A stretch of 42,774 bases of DNA from NCBI GenBank assembly GCA_018242645.1, contig JAFEBN010000007.1, positions 1-42,774 on the forward strand, written 5' to 3'. Position 1 is the stretch's first letter. The number at the start of each line of letters is the position of its first letter. A program made the position numbers and the translations under genes. The stretch comes from Planctomycetota bacterium (GTDB lineage Bacteria; Planctomycetota; Phycisphaerae; Phycisphaerales; UBA1924). This document shows, one piece after another, positions 22,613-30,754 of this stretch. The notes beneath the pieces are model-generated. The model was not told the DNA's origin. It was given only the letters and a program-made list of their open reading frames with translations, and did not search any database.

Positions 22613-23392
22613 ATGTCCACGGCGGCGCCCGCTCACAGCATGAACCCCGCAGCCTCCGCAAGAGGCCTCGCGGTCCGCTGCCGCAACGTCGTCAAGAACT
22701 ACGGCACGGGGCAATCGGTCGTCCGCGCCCTGCGCGGCATTGACCTCGACGTCTACGAGGGCGAGCTGCTCATGCTCGTGGGACCGTCGGGCTGCGGCAA
22801 AACCACGCTCATCAGCGTCATCGCGGGCGTGCTCGATCGCGACGAGGGCGAATGCAGCGTCTTCGGCCGAGATTACGCGCAGATGACTTCCGCGCAGCGC
22901 ACCCGCTTCCGGGGCGAGACCATCGGCTTCGTCTTCCAGTCATACAACCTGATTCCGACACTGACCATCGCCGAGAACGTGTCGGTCCCGCTGCTGCTCA
23001 ACGGCCTGAATCGGCACGAAGCCCTGCGCCGAGCGAACGACATGCTCGCCAAGGTTGGTCTCGGCGAGCGGGTCAAAGACACGCCGCTCCGGCTTTCCGG
23101 CGGCCAGCAGCAGCGCGTCGCCATCGCCCGAGCGCTCGTCCACGAGCCGAGGCTCATCGTCTGCGACGAGCCCACCAGCGCACTCGATCACGAAACCGGC
23201 CACCGCGTCGTCGAGCTGCTCAAGAGCGTGGCCATGAGCGGCAATCGCTCGCTGGTCATCGTGACCCACGACAACCGCATCTTCGACTTTGCGGATCGCA
23301 TCGCCCACATGGACGACGGCCAGGTCGACAAGATCGTCGGCTCCGCGAAGGAGCTGTACGGACCAAACATGCAGCCGGGATCGCCGGCCTGA
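22613..23392 (+). CDS. ABC transporter ATP-binding protein (DevA/LolD/MacB-type)
   Basis: A 259-residue nucleotide-binding subunit. The Walker A is GPSGCGKT at residues 57-64, the Q-loop FQSYNL about 108-113, the signature LSGGQQQR at 161-168, and Walker B LIVCDEP at 181-187 with Glu catalytic. The D-loop is SALD and the switch His is at 219 (VTHD). It belongs to the LolD/MacB/DevA family that drives FtsX-type permeases. It starts five bases after the second permease stop with AAAGGA upstream. All catalytic residues are present. The first 20 residues form an Ala-rich extension. Confidence 0.93.
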   Translation: MSTAAPAHSMNPAASARGLAVRCRNVVKNYGTGQSVVRALRGIDLDVYEGELLMLVGPSGCGKTTLISVIAGVLDRDEGECSVFGRDYAQMTSAQRTRFRGETIGFVFQSYNLIPTLTIAENVSVPLLLNGLNRHEALRRANDMLAKVGLGERVKDTPLRLSGGQQQRVAIARALVHEPRLIVCDEPTSALDHETGHRVVELLKSVAMSGNRSLVIVTHDNRIFDFADRIAHMDDGQVDKIVGSAKELYGPNMQPGSPA

Positions 23393-23417
23393 CGCGCAAG
23401 CAACTGGAAGCCCACCC

Positions 23418-24530
23418 GTGATACGCACTTTCCTCATCCCGCTTCTCGCGATCGCCGGCATGCTGTTCGGGATCGTCGTCGTCATCCGCAGCAGCCAGCC
23501 CAAGCCGCCTTCGGCGCCCGTTGTCCAGCCTCCGGTTTCACCGTTCACCGTGCGCGTCGCCGGGTCGGGCATCATCGAGGCGAGCAGCGAGAACATCGCC
23601 ATCGGCACCCCGATCGGCGGCACCGTGGACAAGGTGGACGTGCGCGTCGGCGACCGCGTCAAGCCTGGCGACGTCCTGTTCACGCTCGACAGCCGCGATC
23701 TGCGTGCCCAGCTCGCCGTGCGGGAGGCCGAGCTTGCGGCAGCACAGGAGAGCCTCAAGCGCCTTCAGTCGATGCCCCGGCCCGAAGAAATCCCGCCCGC
23801 CGAGGCCCGCGTGGAAGCCGCCAAGGCGACGCTGGAAGACCTGCAGAACCAGGTCGCGATCATGGAACGCGTTCAGGACCCGCGCGCCCGCTCCGAGGAA
23901 GAAATGTCCCGCCGCCGGTTCGCGGTGCTGGTTGCGAAGGGAAGGCTTGACGAGGCCGCCGCCGCCCTGAGCCTGCTCAAGGCCGGCGCCTGGGGACCGG
24001 AAATCCAGATTGCCAAAGCACAAGTCGTTGCGGCAGAAGCCAATGTGAAACAGGTGCAGACGGAGATCGACCGGCGCATCATCCGCGCCCCCATCGCTGG
24101 TCGCGTATTACAGGTCAAGGTCCGGCCCGGAGAATTCGCGAGCGCCGGTGCACTGGCCACGCCGCTCATTCTGCTCGGCGCTGTCGAACCATTGCACGTG
24201 CGGGTGGACGTCGACGAGAACGACGCTTGGCGTGTTAAGGCCGGTGCCAAAGCTCACGGGTATCTCCGCGGCAATCGCGACATCCAAACGCCTCTGCAGT
24301 TCGTCCGGTTCGAGCCGTATGTCGTACCCAAGAAGTCCCTGACCGGTGATTCAAGCGAGCGCGTCGATACCCGGGTGCTCCAGGTGTTGTTCTCGTTTGA
24401 TCCCAAAGACCTGCCCGTCTTCGTTGGGCAACAGATGGATGTGTACATCGAAGCACCCGCCGACTCGGACAAGCCGAGCGTACATTCAACCCGCGGCGAA
24501 GCTTCGCCCGCGACGGAGAGCCCGAAGTGA
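23418..24530 (+). CDS. HlyD/DevB-like periplasmic adaptor (membrane fusion protein)
   Basis: A 370-residue adaptor from GTG at 23418. It has an N-terminal membrane anchor (residues 4-23) and a split lipoyl/beta-barrel pattern (AGSGIIEASSENIAIGTPIGGTVDKVDVRVGDRVKPGDVLF). A coiled-coil hairpin spans about 100-230 (ELAAAQESLKRLQ.., ANVKQVQTEIDRRIIRAP). The return lipoyl motif IIRAPIAGRVLQVKVRPGEF and the barrel domain follow. It would connect the inner-membrane ABC complex to the outer-membrane channel. Its stop shares four bases with the NodT gene (GTGA), so the two are coupled. Confidence 0.9.
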   Translation: MIRTFLIPLLAIAGMLFGIVVVIRSSQPKPPSAPVVQPPVSPFTVRVAGSGIIEASSENIAIGTPIGGTVDKVDVRVGDRVKPGDVLFTLDSRDLRAQLAVREAELAAAQESLKRLQSMPRPEEIPPAEARVEAAKATLEDLQNQVAIMERVQDPRARSEEEMSRRRFAVLVAKGRLDEAAAALSLLKAGAWGPEIQIAKAQVVAAEANVKQVQTEIDRRIIRAPIAGRVLQVKVRPGEFASAGALATPLILLGAVEPLHVRVDVDENDAWRVKAGAKAHGYLRGNRDIQTPLQFVRFEPYVVPKKSLTGDSSERVDTRVLQVLFSFDPKDLPVFVGQQMDVYIEAPADSDKPSVHSTRGEASPATESPK

Positions 24531-26176
24531 ACGCTCGATCAATTCCGCTGATCCCCGCCGGCTTCCCCGCACTCCTCGCGATCGTCTGCGGCACGGCGCT
24601 GTCGCTGACCGCCTGCAAAGTCGGCCCGAATTACGACGGCCCGCCCAAAACGGAAAGCCCCGCAGATTTCGCGGCGGTCCCGCCGCCGGGTCTGAAAGAC
24701 GTCAACTCCGTCCCCGCGCCGGGCGACGTCGAACTCGCCGCCTGGTGGAAGCAGTTCAACGACCCGACGCTCGACACGCTTGTTGAAAAGGCGCTCGCGG
24801 GCAACCTTGATCTCAAGCTCGCCCAGGCCCGCGTGCAGGAAGCCCGCGCCGCCCGCGGCATCATCGTGGCCGATTGGTTCCCCGCCGTCGGCGCAGGCGC
24901 CAACTACCAGCGCGGCCGAAGCAGTAACAACATCGGTTTCATCGGACCAAACCCCAGCGGCGGTTCCGACCTTTACACCGCCGGCTTTGACGCCAACTGG
25001 GAGATCGACTTCTGGGGCAAGACCGCCCGCGGCGTGGAAGCGGCCGATGCGATCATCCAGCAAACGGTGGAGAACCGGCGCGACGTGATGATCACGCTGC
25101 TGGCCGAAGTCGCCAGCAACTACGTCACGCTTCGTGGACAGCAGGAACGCCTCGATGTCACCGAGCGAGCCGTCAAGGTCCAGGAAGACTCGCTCAAACT
25201 GACCGAGAGCCGCTTCCGCGCTGGTCTGGTCGGCGAACTCGACGTCGCGCAGGCCAAGGCCCAGCTCGAGAACCGCAACGCTCAGCTCTTCCCGATTCAG
25301 ACCGAGATCGAGCGGGCCATCAACCGAATCGGCGTGCTGCTCGGCCGTCCGCCCCGAACCTTCGCCGCAGAGTTGCAGCCCCGCCAGAAACTGCCGGTGG
25401 CTCCAACCACGGTCAACATCGGGATGCCCTCGGAACTGCTGAAGCGTCGCCCGGATATCCGGGCCGCAGAACGTTCGCTGGCTGCGCAGACGGCTCGCAT
25501 CGGTGTCGCGACGGCCGATCTGTATCCGAGCTTTTCCATCGGCGCCGCATTCGGCCTGCAATCAAACCAGTTCGGCAGCTGGTGGAACATGAGCAGCCGC
25601 TACTGGAACGTCGTGCCCGGGGTGAGCTGGCCGATCCTCGACTGGGGCAAGATCAAGTCCAACATCCAGGTCGCTGATGCTCGGGCCGAGCAGTCGCTCA
25701 TCATCTACGAGCAGACTGTACTGCGGTCGTTCGAAGATGTTGAGTCTTCGCTGCTCCAGATGGTGAGCGAGCAACAGCGCTACGGCGCACTCAATCGCGC
25801 AGTCGATGCCAGCGCCCGCGCCGTGCAGCTAGCCGAAGATCTCTACCAGACCGGCAACGTCGATTTCCGAACGGTCCTGGATAACCAGCTCATCCTGTAC
25901 AACGCCCAGGATCAGGCCGTCATCAGCCACGCTCTCACGCTCACGAGCATGATCAGCCTCTACAAGTCGCTCGGCGGCGGCTGGGAGTACATGGAACAGG
26001 ATCCGTGGACGCCCAAGCTGGTGCCCAGCAGCCCGATCGATGCGATCGTGGAGGGAATCGGAGCTCCGAACGCCAAGCCGGGGGATGCGAGCGAAAGCAC
26101 CAAGCAGCCCGCGACCACCCCCGACAACGCAGCTGTATCGCCGGCCGGCACCTCCGAACCGCCCCCGAAGCCCTGA
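24527..26176 (+). CDS. Outer-membrane efflux lipoprotein, NodT/TolC family
   Basis: A 549-residue outer-membrane channel. It has a lipoprotein signal peptide with lipobox LTAC (Cys30) and the family hallmark KVGPNY immediately after. Two OEP repeats follow: AWWKQFNDPTLDTLVEKALAGN to about residue 285, and MPSELLKRRPDIRAAERSLAAQ to about 500. The classical P-S-x-L-L-x-R-R-P-D-I signature is intact. The last 50 residues are a Pro/Ala/Ser-rich tail, longer than usual. GTG at 24527 overlaps the adaptor stop. It completes the tripartite exporter. No terminator is obvious before the rpsB promoter. Confidence 0.93.
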   Translation: MNARSIPLIPAGFPALLAIVCGTALSLTACKVGPNYDGPPKTESPADFAAVPPPGLKDVNSVPAPGDVELAAWWKQFNDPTLDTLVEKALAGNLDLKLAQARVQEARAARGIIVADWFPAVGAGANYQRGRSSNNIGFIGPNPSGGSDLYTAGFDANWEIDFWGKTARGVEAADAIIQQTVENRRDVMITLLAEVASNYVTLRGQQERLDVTERAVKVQEDSLKLTESRFRAGLVGELDVAQAKAQLENRNAQLFPIQTEIERAINRIGVLLGRPPRTFAAELQPRQKLPVAPTTVNIGMPSELLKRRPDIRAAERSLAAQTARIGVATADLYPSFSIGAAFGLQSNQFGSWWNMSSRYWNVVPGVSWPILDWGKIKSNIQVADARAEQSLIIYEQTVLRSFEDVESSLLQMVSEQQRYGALNRAVDASARAVQLAEDLYQTGNVDFRTVLDNQLILYNAQDQAVISHALTLTSMISLYKSLGGGWEYMEQDPWTPKLVPSSPIDAIVEGIGAPNAKPGDASESTKQPATTPDNAAVSPAGTSEPPPKP

Positions 26177-26224
26177 TTTTTCAGGGCCGGGAGGGGTTGT
26201 TTGGTCGTTGTTGCGTCCGCGGAA

Positions 26225-26254
26225 TTGCCCGGGGGCTACCGGTGAACCTATAGT
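26225..26254 (+). promoter_or_regulatory. Putative sigma70 promoter of rpsB-tsf
   Basis: TTGCCC (26225-26230) and TATAGT (26249-26254) with an 18-base spacer. It is the best promoter-like element between the NodT and rpsB genes and would give a leader of about 190 bases. Confidence 0.4.
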
Positions 26255-26452
26255 TCATCGTTCGACGCAGATCGGTGTCGGACCCGGGTGTCTCAGCAGA
26301 GACGCCCCAGCGGAATACCAAGACGGCTGCGGAACCCCCGCGGCCGAACACTGAAGCGCCCTAGGGCAGGTTTGCGTGACGCCCGGCTGCGTGGCCGGTG
26401 TCTCGACCGATCTCGGACCTCGCCGGTGTCGCTGCAAGAGAAGAGGTGGCCC
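26255..26452 (+). promoter_or_regulatory. Structured 5' leader of rpsB
   Basis: The noncoding stretch holds a nine-pair stem-loop (GGGTGTCTC/GAGACGCCC, loop AGCA, 26286-26307), the palindrome GCCCTAGGGC, and repeated CCGGTGTC words close to the start codon. Ribosomal protein operons are often autoregulated through such leaders, S2 included. I cannot match it to a known leader family. No open reading frame of note is present. Confidence 0.4.
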
Positions 26453-27277
26453 ATGGCCAACACACTCGTCCAGGATCTGATCGAAGCTGGCATTCACTTT
26501 GGCCAGCGCGCCAGCGGATGGAACCCCAAGATGGGGGCGTACATCTACGGCAAGCGCAACGGCATCCACATCATCGACATCAAGGAGACCGTCAAGGGTC
26601 TCCTGCTCGCAAAGAAGTTCATCGCCAAGACGGTCGGCGCCGGCAAGGACGTCGTCTTCGTCGGCACCAAGCGCCAGGCCAAGAGCGTGCTCGAGCAGCG
26701 CGTCGGCGACGCCAAGATGCACTACGTGACGGAGCGCTGGCTCGGCGGCACGTTGACCAACTTCCGCACCATCCGCCTCCGCCTCAAGCGCCTCGAAGAG
26801 CTCGAAGCCATCCAGAACTCCGACAACTTCGCCAGCTACTCCAAGAAGATGGAGAGCCAGCTCAAGCGCGAACTCGCCAAGATCAAGCGCAACCTCGACG
26901 GCATCCGCAAGATGGACAAGCTGCCCGGCGCGATCGTCGTGATCGACGTCAAGCACGAGTCGACCGCGCTCAAGGAAGCCCGCAAGCTCGGAATCCCCAC
27001 CATCGCCCTCATCGATACCGACGGCGACCCGGAGCTCGTTGACATCCCGATCCCGGGGAACGACGACTCGATGAAGTCCATCGATGTCGTGGTGCGTGAG
27101 CTGTGCCTCGCGGTGGTCGACGGCCGCCAGCAGCGCCAGCCCGCGGGCGAGAGCTCCGGCTCGGGCGATGAATCGTCCGGCCCCGGCCGCGATCAGCCCC
27201 GGCGCTCGCGCCGCCCCCAGACGCGCGCCAACGAGATGGCTTCGCAGGAAGTCGTCGAGGGCGCGTCGGCTCAGTAA
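26453..27277 (+). CDS. rpsB: 30S ribosomal protein S2
   Basis: A 274-residue protein; GAGGTG precedes the ATG at 26453. The S2 signatures are intact: IHFGQRASGWNPKMGAYIY at the N-terminus, RWLGGTLTNF in the middle, and the second-half motif ALIDTDGDPELVDIPIPGNDD. The last 40 residues are a Ser/Arg/Gln-rich, low-complexity extension beyond the usual core. It is followed by tsf, the classical rpsB-tsf pair. Confidence 0.96.
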   Translation: MANTLVQDLIEAGIHFGQRASGWNPKMGAYIYGKRNGIHIIDIKETVKGLLLAKKFIAKTVGAGKDVVFVGTKRQAKSVLEQRVGDAKMHYVTERWLGGTLTNFRTIRLRLKRLEELEAIQNSDNFASYSKKMESQLKRELAKIKRNLDGIRKMDKLPGAIVVIDVKHESTALKEARKLGIPTIALIDTDGDPELVDIPIPGNDDSMKSIDVVVRELCLAVVDGRQQRQPAGESSGSGDESSGPGRDQPRRSRRPQTRANEMASQEVVEGASAQ

Positions 27278-27352
27278 GCCTTCTCCCGCTCGCAATCCGC
27301 ACTCCAGAATTCGATCCGTCGCCGTGAAATCGGCGCGGCAAGGAACAGTCCC

Positions 27353-28174
27353 ATGGCAGAGATCAACAGCAAAGACGTGATGGCCCTCCGGAACAAGACG
27401 GGCCTGCCCATGATGGCCTGCAAGGCGGCGCTCGGCGAAGCCGGCGGTGACCCTGAGAAGGCCGAGGAAATCCTCCGCAAGCAGCTCAAGGGCAAGATGG
27501 AAGGCCGCACCGACCGCGCCGCCGGCGAAGGCCGCGTCGGTATCTTCGTGAACGACGACCACACCGCCGCCTCGATCGTCGAGGTCCGCGCAGAGTCCGA
27601 CTTCACCGCCAAGAACGATCAGTTCGTGGCGATGGTGAATAAGGTCGCCAAGCTGGCCTCTGAAGCTAACGCCGGCGCCGTCGCCGAGACGCCCGCAATC
27701 AAGGCCGCCATCGACGAGGTGCGCATCGCCACCGGCGAGAACTGCTCCTACGCCCGGGGTCACAAGCTGCTCGGCGAGGCCGGCAAGACCGCCTTCGGTG
27801 CCTACGTCCATCACGACGGTAAAACCGCCGCGCTCGTGCAGGGTGAAGGCAGCATCAGCAACGAAACCCTGCGCCAGATCTGCATGCACGTGGTCGCCGC
27901 GGTTCCGCGTCCGCAGGGCGTGAGCGCTCAGGACGTGCCCGCCGCGGTGGTCGAGAAGGAACGCAAGTTCCGAATCGAGCAGGCCATGGAATCCGGCAAG
28001 CCCAAGGAAATCGCCGAGAAGATGGTCGAGGGCGGCATGCGCAAGTTCTTCGAAGAAATCGCGCTGCTCGAGCAGCCGTTCGTCATGGACCCCACCAAGA
28101 AGGTCAAAGACCTGGTCGGCTCCAAGGCTCGCATCGTCGCGTTCTTCCGCTGGCAGGTCGGCGAGAGCGCGTAA
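27353..28174 (+). CDS. tsf: Translation elongation factor Ts
   Basis: A 273-residue nucleotide exchange factor for EF-Tu. It opens with a UBA-like domain (VMALRNKTGLPMMACKAAL), has the EF-Tu contact SDFTAKNDQF (usually T/S-D-F-V-A), and two core subdomains. AGGAAC precedes the ATG at 27353. Length is in the normal bacterial range. It ends 26 bases before a strong terminator. Confidence 0.96.
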   Translation: MAEINSKDVMALRNKTGLPMMACKAALGEAGGDPEKAEEILRKQLKGKMEGRTDRAAGEGRVGIFVNDDHTAASIVEVRAESDFTAKNDQFVAMVNKVAKLASEANAGAVAETPAIKAAIDEVRIATGENCSYARGHKLLGEAGKTAFGAYVHHDGKTAALVQGEGSISNETLRQICMHVVAAVPRPQGVSAQDVPAAVVEKERKFRIEQAMESGKPKEIAEKMVEGGMRKFFEEIALLEQPFVMDPTKKVKDLVGSKARIVAFFRWQVGESA

Positions 28175-28200
28175 GCAGATAACGTGGTTCACAGGAAAAG

Positions 28201-28231
28201 CGCCGCGGCCGCAATGCCGCGGCGTTTTTTT
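28201..28231. terminator. rpsB-tsf terminator
   Basis: A nine-base stem CGCCGCGGC/GCCGCGGCG with loop CGCAAT is followed by T7. On the minus strand the hairpin is followed by CTTTTCC, so it could also stop the converging Hcp-like operon. Confidence 0.9.
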
Positions 28232-28276
28232 ATCGTTTCCCTAGGCGATGACCATCGCACTCGAGAAACGCGGCAA

Positions 28277-28927
28277 TCACGTCCCCCCAAGACCGGTATT
28301 AAAGTTGAAATTCCAGCTCGAACTACCGGAATCTGTTACTCGCAACTGCGTCGGCGCGAGATCGATCTCTTCAACGACGCCGAACGTGCCATTCGGTCGC
28401 TGGATGTTCGCTTGTCGAATCGCCACGATCACGGCATTCGTAAGTGTGAACACAGTATTTCCACCGGCACTCGGAACACTGACTGAAAGCGATGCGATGA
28501 TCTTGCCCGACGCAAGGGCGACCAGCAAACGCCCAGATTGGGTGCCCGGCTCGCGAACGACCGTCATCAAGCCGTTCACCGGCTTGCCGGCTGAAGGCGG
28601 CGACGTCGAGTTCAGAGGCGTAACCGTTCGAGAGTGGTCGTAGCGAATGCCAAGTATCGGCACCGTCACAAGCTGCAATCCCGAGTTGCCCGCGCCCAGA
28701 ATCGACATGGATCCCTGGCTCCGGTTGGCCCCCGGCACGCCGGGTGCGCGGCCGAGCGCCGATTGTCCCGCGGTCGCGGCAAGAATCGCGTCGTAAATCT
28801 CCTGGGTGGACTTGCCCGAGGGCGTAATCGTCGCCGGAGGAGTCAGCGGGCCCGCCGCGACAAACCATGCCAATCCCGCGACCATCGGAACCGCCACGAG
28901 CCCGGAGATCTTGTGTGTCGTCATCAT
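28277..28927 (-). CDS. Secreted Hcp-like protein (downstream member of a pair)
   Basis: A 216-residue protein. An N-terminal signal peptide (residues 6-25, ISGLVAVPMVAGLAWFVAAG) is followed by the planctomycete linker GPLTPPATITPSGKSTQEIYDAI. Residues about 90-216 resemble the Hcp1/T6SS tube fold: TVVREPGTQSGRLLVALASGK, then beta strands ASLSVSVPSAGG, a helix/strand region, and VVEEIDLAPTQLRV. The match is structural style rather than strict identity, and no T6SS genes are nearby. Export by Sec rather than cytoplasmic assembly is expected. It starts six bases after its paralogue's stop, so both are in one operon. Confidence 0.6.
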   Translation of the reverse strand: MMTTHKISGLVAVPMVAGLAWFVAAGPLTPPATITPSGKSTQEIYDAILAATAGQSALGRAPGVPGANRSQGSMSILGAGNSGLQLVTVPILGIRYDHSRTVTPLNSTSPPSAGKPVNGLMTVVREPGTQSGRLLVALASGKIIASLSVSVPSAGGNTVFTLTNAVIVAIRQANIQRPNGTFGVVEEIDLAPTQLRVTDSGSSSWNFNFNTGLGGT

Positions 28928-28933
28928 GGAGTG

Positions 28934-29575
28934 CTATTCCGCCTTCCCGGTCATCCAGTTAAACCCGAAAGAGCTTCCCGAAGGCTCTTTGATCGAATCC
29001 GACGTCTGACCGGAAAACTCGATTTCTTCGAGCGCTGCATAGCTGCCGTCCGCTCGCTGCATATTGAAGTACCGAAGCCCGGAAATCGAGACGTTCACAA
29101 TTTTGTGTTCGATCGTTCCGCCTGCCGTCGGAATCGTGAGAACGACCTGGCCGTACGAGCCCGCCGAAACCGACGCCCTGAAAAAGTCCGCAGATCCGGG
29201 TCCCATCTCACGGACAACGATGATGTTGCCAGGGTTTGCCCTAGCTGACGTCGTGCGGGTAAGGGGATCGAAGACGTAACCCGCGGACGATCGCGCGCCC
29301 AAGATCGGGCCGCTGACAGGGGGATAGGACCCGATGGAGGTGTTTGTGCATGCGATCGTGCCGCCGGTGTAATCGGCGCCCGGAATCGCGGGGCCCCGGT
29401 TTGAACCCCCGATCGCGTTTGACAATCCCGTCACCGCGTCGAATATCTCCTGTGTAGTTTGGCCACCCGAGGAAATCGGGCCCGAAGGCGGGTTCAGCGG
29501 CCCGCCGATCACGAGCACGCCGGCGAAGGCGATTCCGGTCAGGGCGACGCACGCGAGCAAGGTGTCCCGGTTCAT
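28934..29575 (-). CDS. Secreted Hcp-like protein (upstream member of a pair)
   Basis: A 213-residue protein from ATG at 29575, chosen because GGAGT lies seven bases upstream and because the signal peptide (RDTLLACVALTGIAFAGVLVIG) then begins properly; the frame upstream would add eight odd residues. After the linker GPLNPPSGPISSGGQTTQEI the C-terminal 130 residues match the same Hcp-like region (VVREMGPGSADFFRASVSAG, TIPTAGGTIEHKIVNVSISG, LEEIEFSGQ). The pair shares layout but has diverged. Extracellular tubes, adhesins or baits are possibilities; only the fold is suggested. Confidence 0.62.
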   Translation of the reverse strand: MNRDTLLACVALTGIAFAGVLVIGGPLNPPSGPISSGGQTTQEIFDAVTGLSNAIGGSNRGPAIPGADYTGGTIACTNTSIGSYPPVSGPILGARSSAGYVFDPLTRTTSARANPGNIIVVREMGPGSADFFRASVSAGSYGQVVLTIPTAGGTIEHKIVNVSISGLRYFNMQRADGSYAALEEIEFSGQTSDSIKEPSGSSFGFNWMTGKAE

Positions 29576-29742
29576 CTCAGACTCCGATTCATTCAGCACT
29601 CAGGATCAATCAAGATAACCTTTCGCGCCCCGCGAGCAAAGAGGCTGGCGGCAACTTGCTCGAAATCACGCGCGGAACTCGTGGCTCGCCGAAACGCGGA
29701 ATCGAAAAGCGGGTAGGCTCCACGCAACAAGTGAGGTTCTCC

Positions 29743-30552
29743 ATGGCAAATCAAGATGACGCGTTGCGTACTTCCCCCCTCGACCGCCGGGAGGCGCTTG
29801 CCGCCCTCGGGTTGGCGGCCGCTGCATTCCCCACGCTCGGCTTGGCCCAGCCCACGCCCCAGCCGGCCAAGGGCCCTCCGATCGCGGTGATCCCCGGAAG
29901 CGCCGCACCCGCCGACCTCAAGGTGTTCGACGAGGCCTCGGGACAGTTTGTGCTTCCCGCCCTCCCCTACGCCTTTGACGCGCTCGAGCCCCACATCGAC
30001 GCAAAGACGATGGAAATCCACCACGACAAGCACCACGCGGCCTACGTGGCCGGATTGAACAAGGCGATCGCCGAGCTGGCGCGCATCCGGGCTGCCGCAG
30101 GAGACTCCTCACTCGTGAAACACTGGGCCAATCAGGTGTCATTCCACGGAGCCGGGCACATCAACCACAGTCTGTTCTGGCAGATGATGGCGCCCGCCGG
30201 GAAAGGGGGTGGCGGCTCGCCTCGCGGGGCTCTCGCCGACGCCATCCAGAAGGCATTCGGGTCGTATGAGCAGTTCCTGGCCCAGTTCAAAGCCACGGCA
30301 ACCAGTGTGGAAGGGGGTGGCTGGGGATGGCTCGTGGTGGAGCCCTGGTCGCGTCAGCTCCTGCTCATCCAAGGGGAGAAGCAGCAGGACCTCATGGTGA
30401 CCGGCTGCCTGCCCGTGCTGGGCATCGACGTGTGGGAGCACGCCTACTACCTCAAGTACCAGAACAAGCGGGCGGATTACGTCAATGCGTTCCCCAACCT
30501 GATCAACTGGGAGTTCTGCGGGAAGCTCTACGACCGGGCTATCGCCCGATAA
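29743..30552 (+). CDS. Exported manganese/iron superoxide dismutase
   Basis: A 269-residue protein from ATG at 29743 (GAGG upstream). Residues 1-40 are a twin-arginine signal: R15-R16 in LDRREALAALG, then a moderately hydrophobic stretch ending at LGLAQP. A mature SOD domain follows a 30-residue linker: LPALPYAFDALEPHID, metal ligands in EIHHDKHH and INHSLFW, and Asp/His in GIDVWEHAYY. AGHINHSLFW and the segment EKQQDLMVTG before the ligands look more like the Mn-type than the Fe-type. It would protect the periplasm or envelope from superoxide. It is transcribed away from the Hcp-like pair. Confidence 0.9.
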   Translation: MANQDDALRTSPLDRREALAALGLAAAAFPTLGLAQPTPQPAKGPPIAVIPGSAAPADLKVFDEASGQFVLPALPYAFDALEPHIDAKTMEIHHDKHHAAYVAGLNKAIAELARIRAAAGDSSLVKHWANQVSFHGAGHINHSLFWQMMAPAGKGGGGSPRGALADAIQKAFGSYEQFLAQFKATATSVEGGGWGWLVVEPWSRQLLLIQGEKQQDLMVTGCLPVLGIDVWEHAYYLKYQNKRADYVNAFPNLINWEFCGKLYDRAIAR

Positions 30553-30607
30553 CCACCGCTCCCCCGAGCGTGATTTCCGGTCCAAAAGTCGTATGTGGTT
30601 TCCTTCT

Positions 30608-30638
30608 GCCCCGGCGCCACGCCGGGGCGGTTGTTTTT
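30608..30638 (+). terminator. Terminator after the superoxide dismutase gene
   Basis: A nine-base stem GCCCCGGCG/CGCCGGGGC with loop CCA is followed by GGTTGTTTTT. It closes the transcript 55 bases after the stop. Confidence 0.8.
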
Positions 30639-30706
30639 GGGTCCTACACCTAACCCGATTCAAACAAAGGCTTTAGAACAGAAAGAGCGGCAAAAACAAA
30701 ATATTC

Positions 30707-30742
30707 CTCCCAGATTGGTGGCACGCTCCAGAACTGGTGGCA
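30707..30742. repeat. Two 17-base direct repeats upstream of the RNA motif
   Basis: CTCCCAGATTGGTGGCA (30707-30723) and CTCCAGAACTGGTGGCA (30726-30742) start 19 bases apart, about two helical turns, and share TGGTGGCA. Each has a CCA...TGG dyad. This looks like a pair of transcription-factor sites ahead of the RNA motif at 30755. The rest of 30553-30754 holds only a terminator and AT-rich sequence. Confidence 0.5.
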
Positions 30743-30754
30743 TGTTTGAGTTGT

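Noticed and set aside
21189..22661. A 490-residue minus-strand open frame opposite the second permease (and a similar 436-residue one opposite the first)
   Set aside because: Antisense shadows of the permease genes, extremely rich in His, Asp, Glu and Arg, with no start context.
26255..28192. A 645-residue minus-strand open frame opposite rpsB and tsf
   Set aside because: High-GC codon bias leaves the antisense frame open; its His/Asp/Leu/Gly-rich sequence has no domain and both sense genes are certain.
28277..29575. A type VI secretion locus
   Set aside because: Only two secreted Hcp-like proteins are present, with no TssB/C, VgrG, ClpV or membrane components nearby.
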